Positions 13,717 to 18,218 of a stretch of DNA of 18,218 nucleotides are shown here, in pieces. The stretch comes from DATELY01 sp035276085. Its GTDB lineage: Bacteria > Pseudomonadota > Gammaproteobacteria > Steroidobacterales > Steroidobacteraceae. Within the stretch, counting starts at the first letter, position 1. Every line of letters starts with the position of its first letter. The position numbers and the translations under genes were made by a program. Under the pieces are notes generated by a model, which was not told the DNA's origin, made no database searches, and saw nothing but the letters and a program-made list of their open reading frames with translations. The stretch spans positions 1 through 18,218 of the forward strand of contig DATELY010000046.1 of assembly GCA_035276085.1 (NCBI GenBank). The letters run 5' to 3'.

Positions 13717-14841
13717 CTATTGCGGCAACGAGCCGCAGCGCGGATCGACGTTGCACTTCACCAGCCGCACGACTTCCTTACTTTCCGGCTCCACTTCCAG
13801 AAACACGCCAATGCCTGGCGCGTAGTACTTGCGCTCGAACACATCCGGCTCGATCGAGGAGAAATTGCGCGTGACCACACAGTTGCCATTGCACAGGAAC
13901 TTCGCCAGATCAGCTGGCACGAGCTCATCGAGAGCCGGGTCCTTGCCATAGATATAGGTCGTGGACAACACCTCGGCGGCGTCCTCTGCGGTGCCGAGTG
14001 ACGCCTCTTCTCTGTACACCTCCCCTGCCACGGGAGCGCCGCGGAAGATGATGCCGGGCTCGTCGCCGTCACGTCCCGCCTTGAACGAACCCTCGATACT
14101 CACCAGTTCGGGTCTGGGCGGACGATCGCCTTCGAAGGTTTCGAAGCTGCGCGTCTCCTCACCGCAATACCACACGTCTCCCACCTTGGCCTGGGCAAAC
14201 CAGTCCTTGGTGCTCTCGACGAGTTGGCCTTCCTCGCGAACCTCATCGAGAACCACGATGCAGCGCACCTCGTCGATGAGCTTCGTCTGGTTGAGCACTT
14301 CCACCTTCGTCGTTTGCGCCTCGCTGCGATACTCCCATTGACTGCCGATCCCGAGCGGAAAGTAAGCATTGGGATTGCTCAAGCCGGCGTAGTTCGCATC
14401 GAATTGCCCTGGCTCGAACTCGGGGTGATAGCGCGCTTCGCCGAGCAAGCCGCATGCACCCTGTCGCGCCTCGAATTGCTCGCGGCACAAGGCTCTGTTT
14501 TCGGTCAGCTCGCTCTGCGCGTCGGCAAAGCATTCCGGACGATCCACGTCGTCCGGCTCGTTCGTGCAGATCCCGAATGCGGTCCAGTAGTCGCCGACGG
14601 CGTCGGCCCGGCAGGCGCGGCGCAAGGTCTCTGCGGTGGCAGAGCAGAACTTCGACTGCGCCGTCAGATCATCCACCTCGTCCGCGTGTGCGACCGCGCC
14701 GACAAAAACCATGACACTCGCCATCGAGACGATGAGGCAGTCGCGACGCGCGTTGACTGCAGCACGTAACTCGGCGGCTAGAGCGGGATTGAACGCAGTG
14801 CACGCAGTTCCACTGGCACATTGCACGTTGAGCGTGTGCAT
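13717..14841 (-). CDS. Secreted or periplasmic protein of unknown function
   Basis: This is a 374-residue protein with no assigned function. ATG 14841 is well supported by AGGAGG five bases upstream. Residues 33-53 (RRDCLIVSMASVMVFVGAVAHA) form a typical signal peptide with cleavage before DEVDD, but they follow an unusual 32-residue leader. The region up to about residue 150 is Cys-rich (at least six Cys), then comes NAYFPLGIGSQWEYRSE, a beta-rich domain with KDWFAQAKVGDVWYCGEETRSF, PGIIFRGAPVAGEVYREE, and a final NCVVTRNFSSIEPDVFERKYYAPGIGVFLEVEPESKEVVRLVKCN. That domain order (a 'plain-text-like' W-x-Y...DW(Y/F)AQ...VWY.GE...KYYAPG.G pattern) recurs in uncharacterised exported proteins of many bacteria. 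It is the second gene after the PAP2 gene, 63 bp away, probably in the same transcript. Confidence 0.75.
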   Translation of the reverse strand: MHTLNVQCASGTACTAFNPALAAELRAAVNARRDCLIVSMASVMVFVGAVAHADEVDDLTAQSKFCSATAETLRRACRADAVGDYWTAFGICTNEPDDVDRPECFADAQSELTENRALCREQFEARQGACGLLGEARYHPEFEPGQFDANYAGLSNPNAYFPLGIGSQWEYRSEAQTTKVEVLNQTKLIDEVRCIVVLDEVREEGQLVESTKDWFAQAKVGDVWYCGEETRSFETFEGDRPPRPELVSIEGSFKAGRDGDEPGIIFRGAPVAGEVYREEASLGTAEDAAEVLSTTYIYGKDPALDELVPADLAKFLCNGNCVVTRNFSSIEPDVFERKYYAPGIGVFLEVEPESKEVVRLVKCNVDPRCGSLPQ

Positions 14842-14904
14842 AAGCCCTCCTGCAGCTGGGTGTTGGCGAGCGTTGGACGCCGGCTCACCGCGGTTCCAAT
14901 CGCA

Positions 14905-15720
14905 TCAAAAGCGCAATTGCCACTCCAGCATGGCACCGTCATCGCTCACCGCGAGTGCAAACGGCTGCACCTCCGGCGATTGCAGAAAGCTCCTTGTGAT
15001 GAACGAAGCAAAGAAGTGACCGAGCGCCATGCCAACCAGTGTGTCTGAAGGATAGTGCCAACCAGATTCGATGCGCGCCCAGCCGGTGCCGAGCACGACA
15101 GCATCGATACCGACGTTCGCTGCACGCTTCAGATTCGCATCCAGGTCGATGGCATCCAGATTGATGGCCGCGAGTTGACCGGCGACCGCTGCGGTCGAGG
15201 TGTGTCCCGATGGGAAGCTCTTGCGGTCGTGTTCGTTCGGCCGCTCCCGATCGGAGACGCGCTTCAAACCGGCAGTCGATAAACTGGTCGCAACGATGGC
15301 CGCCATTTCCACGGTGCCCGCCTCGGCTTTGTCGATGAGCCACTCGTTGGGTTGATCGCCGCCGGGCGTCGCCAACAGCGTGATCAATGGCAGCGCGATC
15401 GATCCCGTCCGCAGGTTGTCGCTCCAGTTTTCGGCATTCTGCTGCGAGCCGAAGATCGGCGTGTGCGTGCGCGCCCAGTCCGAGCTACGTCGATCCCAGT
15501 GATCGAACTGCAGCACTGCCGCACCGGCGAGCGGAGCCCACACCCACGGGTCCGTCACTGCATCGCGTGCTGCCTCTCTTACACGCGTCCAACCCGGTCG
15601 AAGGGTGGCATCCGCGCCCCAACCCCTCCCCGAAGACACAGTCGAGCAGCCACTACAAGAAACGGCGACGGCCCCGACTGCGGTAAGCACGGCCGAATGG
15701 AAGGTGTGTTCAAAGTGCAT
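14905..15720 (-). CDS. PAP2-family phosphatase, possibly a lipoprotein
   Basis: The protein has 271 residues from ATG 15720. All three phosphatidic-acid-phosphatase type 2 motifs are complete: KRVSDRERP (K153-x6-R160-P161), PSGH (170-173) and R216-x5-H222-x3-D226 in ARIESGWHYPSD. These enzymes remove phosphate from lipid or undecaprenyl pyrophosphates or from small phosphate esters on the outer side of the inner membrane or in the periplasm. The N-terminus has a hydrophobic stretch ending VGAVAVSC-SGC, which could be a lipobox with Cys22, although its -3 residue is Ala rather than Leu. ATG 15720 has no Shine-Dalgarno; GTG 15786 in frame would add 22 residues. Only short hydrophobic segments are seen, so it may be the soluble class-A-like type. 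The C-terminus ends in Phe (LEWQLRF). It probably shares a transcript with the secreted protein downstream. Confidence 0.88.
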   Translation of the reverse strand: MHFEHTFHSAVLTAVGAVAVSCSGCSTVSSGRGWGADATLRPGWTRVREAARDAVTDPWVWAPLAGAAVLQFDHWDRRSSDWARTHTPIFGSQQNAENWSDNLRTGSIALPLITLLATPGGDQPNEWLIDKAEAGTVEMAAIVATSLSTAGLKRVSDRERPNEHDRKSFPSGHTSTAAVAGQLAAINLDAIDLDANLKRAANVGIDAVVLGTGWARIESGWHYPSDTLVGMALGHFFASFITRSFLQSPEVQPFALAVSDDGAMLEWQLRF

Positions 15721-15852
15721 GGAGTGTTGGACGCCACTCAAAGACAAATCCAATCGGCACGCCGCGCCGATGGATTCGTGCCACACCAGTCCGTGTCACG
15801 CCAAGGAAGGCATCGAGTTCGTCGCCGAGCACTTACCGGAAGTGGCTGCCAT

Positions 15853-16098
15853 TCACGGATTGTCGGGATCCGCGGGCCCCGATTCGATCCACACGCCATA
15901 CACGCAGCGGAGCACTTGCGCGCCGCTCGTCACATAGACACCGTGCGCGTAGGGCTTGCCGTTGAAGTAGCAGAGTCGCTCGCCGGGAACCTGCTGGCGC
16001 ACGACATCGGAGTCTTCATCGAGCTCCTGAGCCACCGGCGAATTGCGCAGCTCGGGATCCATGGCACCAACGTGCGGTAACGTGGGACGACTGGCCAT
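15853..16098 (-). CDS. Small DUF1496-like protein
   Basis: This 81-residue protein starts at ATG 16098 behind AAGGAGGTG, a near-perfect ribosome site, which makes it credible despite its size. The C-terminal half, RLCYFNGKPYAHGVYVTSGAQVLRCVYGVWIESGP (residues 40-75), has the CYxNxxxY.xG.......L.CV...W pattern of DUF1496 proteins, whose role is unknown. The two Cys residues may form a disulfide or bind a metal. No signal peptide is visible. A convergent-looking frame on the other strand (15605-15937) is not a gene. The stretch upstream is occupied by the inverted-repeat element at 16132-16283, which therefore lies in or next to its promoter region. Confidence 0.72.
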   Translation of the reverse strand: MASRPTLPHVGAMDPELRNSPVAQELDEDSDVVRQQVPGERLCYFNGKPYAHGVYVTSGAQVLRCVYGVWIESGPADPDNP

Positions 16099-16131
16099 CG
16101 CGCACCTCCTTGAATCGCTCTCAATGGGGAA

Positions 16132-16283
16132 CTAGTGGCCTGTAACAACGGTGGACTGTCTGAGTGAGCGGCCGGCTGGCGAGCTGGCTTGTCGGCCAGA
16201 AGGTTTTGCCAGGGCTTCCGGCCAGCCGACCAGCAAGCCAGCACGCGCAGCCTCGGTATCGAATCAGTGTTACAGGCCACTAG
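16132..16283. mobile_element. 152-bp MITE-like element with perfect 16-bp terminal inverted repeats
   Basis: CTAGTGGCCTGTAACA (16132-16147) is repeated in exact inverted form as TGTTACAGGCCACTAG (16268-16283). The outer CTAG on each side could be a 4-bp target duplication, which would leave 12-bp ends TGGCCTGTAACA and a 144-bp element. Between them, GCTGGCTTG (16183-16191) pairs with CAAGCCAGC (16234-16242) and TCGGC (16192-16196) with GCCGA (16225-16229), so most of the element folds into a long interrupted stem. It has no open frame of note. This is the form of a non-autonomous miniature element mobilised by a transposase elsewhere; a CTAR-type 4-bp duplication is known for part of the IS5 family. 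A plain large terminator is the alternative. No second copy is in the window. Confidence 0.65.
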
Positions 16284-16708
16284 CTCGTGATGAACTTCTC
16301 CAGCTGCGTAATCGTCTCCTGCTGCTCTTCGATCACCGCGCGCACGAGATCGCCGATGGACACGATCCCCAAGAGCTGATTCTTCTCCATGACGGGCAGA
16401 TGCCGCACGCGGCGCTCGGTCACGAGCTGCATGCAATCCTGCACGGTTTGATCGGGCGTCACGGTGATCACCGGCGCCGACATGATTTCCCATACGGCCG
16501 TTTCCGCGGAGGAACGGCCACGAAGGATCACCTTCCGCGCGTAGTCGCGTTCCGAAACGATCCCCACCAACTCGTTGCCACGCATCACCGGCAGAGCGCC
16601 GATGTGCTTGTCTGCCATGACCTGGATGGCACGCAGCACCGGGTCCTCGGCATCGATGCACCAGAGATCGTTGCCTTTGACACTCAGCAAGTGCTTGACC
16701 CGCAGCAT
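16280..16708 (-). CDS. Two-CBS-domain protein
   Basis: This is a 142-residue cytoplasmic protein that is almost entirely one Bateman module. CBS1 spans about residues 8-60 (DAEDPVLRAIQVMADKHIGALPVMRGNELVGIVSERDYARKV) and CBS2 about 75-130 (MSAPVITVTPDQTVQDCMQLVTERRVRHLPVMEKNQLLGIVSIGDLVRAVI). Such stand-alone pairs bind adenine nucleotides and act as energy or redox sensors on partner proteins. ATG 16708 is chosen because GGGGAG lies seven bases upstream and the family starts there; the frame remains open up to 17020 but that would overlap the divergent gene. The stop TAG lies at 16280-16282 inside the right terminal repeat of the element above. It is divergent from the DUF4126 gene across 149 bp. 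Confidence 0.92.
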   Translation of the reverse strand: MLRVKHLLSVKGNDLWCIDAEDPVLRAIQVMADKHIGALPVMRGNELVGIVSERDYARKVILRGRSSAETAVWEIMSAPVITVTPDQTVQDCMQLVTERRVRHLPVMEKNQLLGIVSIGDLVRAVIEEQQETITQLEKFITS

Positions 16709-16857
16709 GACCGGTCTCCCCTGATGTCGGTCGAACGCGATCGATTCTACGCTCGCGACAGCGGAAAGTAGCTCGCGGCAAACAACGCTGCGCGCCGCAG
16801 CAATCTCGTCTGCCCGGTTTTCGCGTTCCGCGGCAGCGAGCGTTATCCTCGGCCGAT

Positions 16858-17448
16858 ATGTCCGAACTCGACATCGCATTATCGATAGCGCTCGGCATAG
16901 GTCTTGCCGCCGCCGTGGGCCTGCGCGTGTTCCTGCCCCTGCTCGTGGCCAGCGCGGCGGCGTATACCGGACATTTGCAGTTGAGCGACAACTTCGCCTG
17001 GCTCGGGTCCGGGCCGGCACTGATCATGCTGGCCGTTGCCGCGACCGCAGAGGTGCTCGCGTACTACATACCCGTCGTGGACAACGCACTCGATGTCGTC
17101 GCCGCACCCGCTGCGCTCGTCGCCGGCACGCTCGTATCGGCAGCGGTGATGACCGACGTGCCTCCGATCGTGAAATGGACGACTGCAATCATCGCCGGCG
17201 GCGGTGTCGCCGGGCTCACGCAGGGAGTGACCACTGCATTGCGCGCAAAATCCACGGCACTCACGGCGGGCCTCGGCAATTCAGTGATCGCCACTTCCGA
17301 AGCCGGCGGCGCATTGCTGTTGGCAGGCCTTGCATTGATCGCACCGTTCATCGCGGTAGCCGTGGTCGCGATTCTGTGCTGGCTCGCGATTCGATGGACG
17401 CGGAAGCTCATCGCACGCATGCGGCGCGAACGAGCACCGGTGCAATGA
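16858..17448 (+). CDS. DUF4126-family membrane protein
   Basis: This 196-residue inner-membrane protein has about five or six hydrophobic segments and a basic C-terminal tail (RKLIARMRRERAPVQ). It matches the DUF4126 family by its start SIALGIGLAAAVGLRVFLPLL, the W-L-S-A spacing of the first loop and the central EVLAYYIPVVDNALDVVAAPAALVAGTLV segment with conserved Asp and Asn, followed by TTAIIAGGGVAGLTQGVTTALRAKST. The biochemical role of DUF4126 is unknown; the conserved polar residues within the membrane hint at transport or channel activity. ATG 16858 lacks a strong ribosome site. The small AhpD-like gene begins 21 bp after its stop and is probably co-transcribed. Confidence 0.88.
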   Translation: MSELDIALSIALGIGLAAAVGLRVFLPLLVASAAAYTGHLQLSDNFAWLGSGPALIMLAVAATAEVLAYYIPVVDNALDVVAAPAALVAGTLVSAAVMTDVPPIVKWTTAIIAGGGVAGLTQGVTTALRAKSTALTAGLGNSVIATSEAGGALLLAGLALIAPFIAVAVVAILCWLAIRWTRKLIARMRRERAPVQ

Positions 17449-17469
17449 TCCACACGTGGAGCAACTCAC

Positions 17470-17793
17470 ATGACCACTCGTGTTCCGAATGCGTATCAAC
17501 ATCTGCAGACGAGCCAGCCCGAGTACATCGCGGCCGTCGAACAACTCGGCAAGGTCGTGCGTCAATGCGGACCGCTCGCTCCCAAGACCGTCCACTTCAT
17601 CCAGCTCGCCGGCGCCGCCGCCATCCGTTCCGAGGGCGCGGTGCACAGCCACGTTCGTCGAGCACTCGACGACGGCGCGAGCGTCGAAGAGCTGCAACAC
17701 GCCCTCATCGCTCTGACGAGCACGATCGGCTTTCCCAACGTGATGGCGGCCTTGAGCTGGATGAATGATGTCGCGCAGGGGAGATCGGCATGA
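17470..17793 (+). CDS. Small carboxymuconolactone decarboxylase / AhpD-like protein
   Basis: This 107-residue all-helical protein starts at ATG 17470 with GGAG eight bases upstream. The pattern KTVHFIQLAGAAAIRSEGAVHSHVRRALDDGASVEELQHALIALTSTIGFPNVMAALSW is that of the CMD family, which includes gamma-carboxymuconolactone decarboxylase and the AhpD alkylhydroperoxidase. The usual CxxC of AhpD is absent; the position holds GAVHS, with His in place as in CMD-type members, so peroxidase activity through a disulfide is unlikely. The protein is as short as the single CMD domain. It follows the DUF4126 gene after 21 bp on the same strand and is followed by a hairpin, so the two form a likely two-gene unit. 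Confidence 0.86.
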   Translation: MTTRVPNAYQHLQTSQPEYIAAVEQLGKVVRQCGPLAPKTVHFIQLAGAAAIRSEGAVHSHVRRALDDGASVEELQHALIALTSTIGFPNVMAALSWMNDVAQGRSA

Positions 17794-18186
17794 GCATCGC
17801 TGTTTCGTTGCTGACGAAACAGTGCGCTTGGAGATAAAAAGAATTCGGCGGCACCTGACGATTCAGGGATGGCACGCGACGCGCTTGCGCAGCTGCGACA
17901 AGGAATTTTCAGGCGATGTCTGATCGATTTCGGACGAGCCCATCGTCGATGTGACGCGTCTGTGACCTCCTGCGGGTCGCATGTGCAACTTCAACCTACA
18001 AATCCCCTGCTTTTCTGCTGCTTTCGTTGGGCAACGGAGACAGATTGCCCGCGCTCGATGGGTTCCATAAATTCGCCCGCGACCAAGCCAAGAAGAATCT
18101 CCGTCACAACACACGTCCAAAGCGGATCGAGAGCCGCGCTCGTGTGCGTTTGATTGATCTTGCCGTCTGTCCAGGGAGACTGTCGA
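17794..18186. other. 393-bp intergenic region with hairpins, no gene
   Basis: Apart from the terminator-like hairpin at its left end, no frame here reads like a protein on either strand, and base use is less G/C-biased than in the genes. A further small fold, GGGCAA (18029-18034) with TTGCCC (18045-18050), overlaps the alternative dyad CGTTG-GG-CAACG (18025-18036). It must hold the promoter and leader of the gene starting at 18187. No riboswitch or small RNA could be recognised. Confidence 0.5.
17798..17824 (+). terminator. Hairpin after the CMD-like gene, probable terminator
   Basis: CTGTTTCGT (17800-17808) pairs perfectly with ACGAAACAG (17814-17822) across TTGCTG-type loop bases 17809-17813, extended by a G-U and a C-G pair to 17798/17824. 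It begins five bases after the stop codon of the CMD-like gene. No T-run follows (the next bases include GGAGATAAAAAG), so termination may be weak. Confidence 0.55.
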
Positions 18187-18218
18187 ATGAACTTCAAACG
18201 TGTCTACGTGGCACTGGG
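18187..18218 (+). CDS. Start of a gene cut off by the window end
   Basis: ATG 18187 follows CAGGGAG with good spacing. The ten visible codons read MNFKRVYVAL, a basic start running into hydrophobic residues that could open a signal peptide. Nothing can be said of its function. Confidence 0.6.
   Translation, partial: MNFKRVYVAL

Noticed and set aside
15605..15937. 110-codon plus-strand frame with CxxCxxC
   Set aside because: It overlaps the starts of the PAP2 and DUF1496-like genes on the other strand, has no ribosome site, and the Cys cluster looks accidental.
18029..18050. GGGCAA...TTGCCC fold as part of a riboswitch
   Set aside because: No conserved riboswitch core could be matched around it, and an overlapping alternative dyad is equally strong.

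Overview
The window is high-GC DNA, probably from an aerobic, Gram-negative proteobacterium. The grounds are a TonB-dependent outer-membrane receptor, a glycolate-oxidase-type Fe-S protein, several regulator families common in Proteobacteria and a REP-like repeat with G/C-rich stems. The receptor style and the housekeeping set resemble gammaproteobacteria of the Steroidobacter/Nevskia kind or sphingomonads, but no phylogenetic marker is present, so this is only an impression. No tRNA, rRNA, CRISPR array or transposase gene was seen.

Left block (1-9929), a probable catabolic locus. It opens with the C-terminal part of a 4-cresol dehydrogenase / vanillyl-alcohol oxidase type flavoprotein (1-504), followed by a GlcF-like CCG-domain Fe-S protein (601-1965). 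A large dyad and promoter (2069-2117) precede a NicX-like, M29-type ring-cleaving dioxygenase homologue (2145-3224) and a TonB-dependent receptor (3285-5570). A hairpin separates these from a convergent EamA-type transporter (5657-6643), which is divergent from a TetR regulator (6667-7320). A GYD-domain protein (7388-7699) and a kynurenine-formamidase-like alpha/beta hydrolase (7786-8655) lie on the minus strand, and an AraC-type regulator (8991-9929) closes the block. Read together, the genes suggest uptake of an aromatic or N-heterocyclic compound, oxidation of a side chain with electrons leaving through an Fe-S protein, ring opening, and hydrolysis of an amide or ester product. The substrate is unknown.

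Middle block (9933-13488), surface glycan or teichoic-acid-like polymer synthesis. Two overlapping minus-strand GT4 glycosyltransferases stand back to back with a plus-strand CDP-glycerol glycerophosphotransferase-like (TagB/TarF) protein. It meets the AraC gene tail to tail with only 3 bp between them, a sharp functional border.

Right block (13489-18218), housekeeping and envelope genes. It holds a REP-like double hairpin, a secreted protein of unknown function, a PAP2-type phosphatase with a possible lipoprotein signal, a small DUF1496-like protein, a 152-bp element with perfect 16-bp terminal inverted repeats (MITE-like), a two-CBS-domain protein whose stop codon lies inside that terminal repeat, a DUF4126 membrane protein, a small carboxymuconolactone-decarboxylase/AhpD-like protein and the first codons of another gene.

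The best candidates for something undescribed are the left-block pathway with its 39-bp operator-like dyad, and the terminal-repeat element at 16132-16283. All assignments come from reading motifs by eye; no database search was made.
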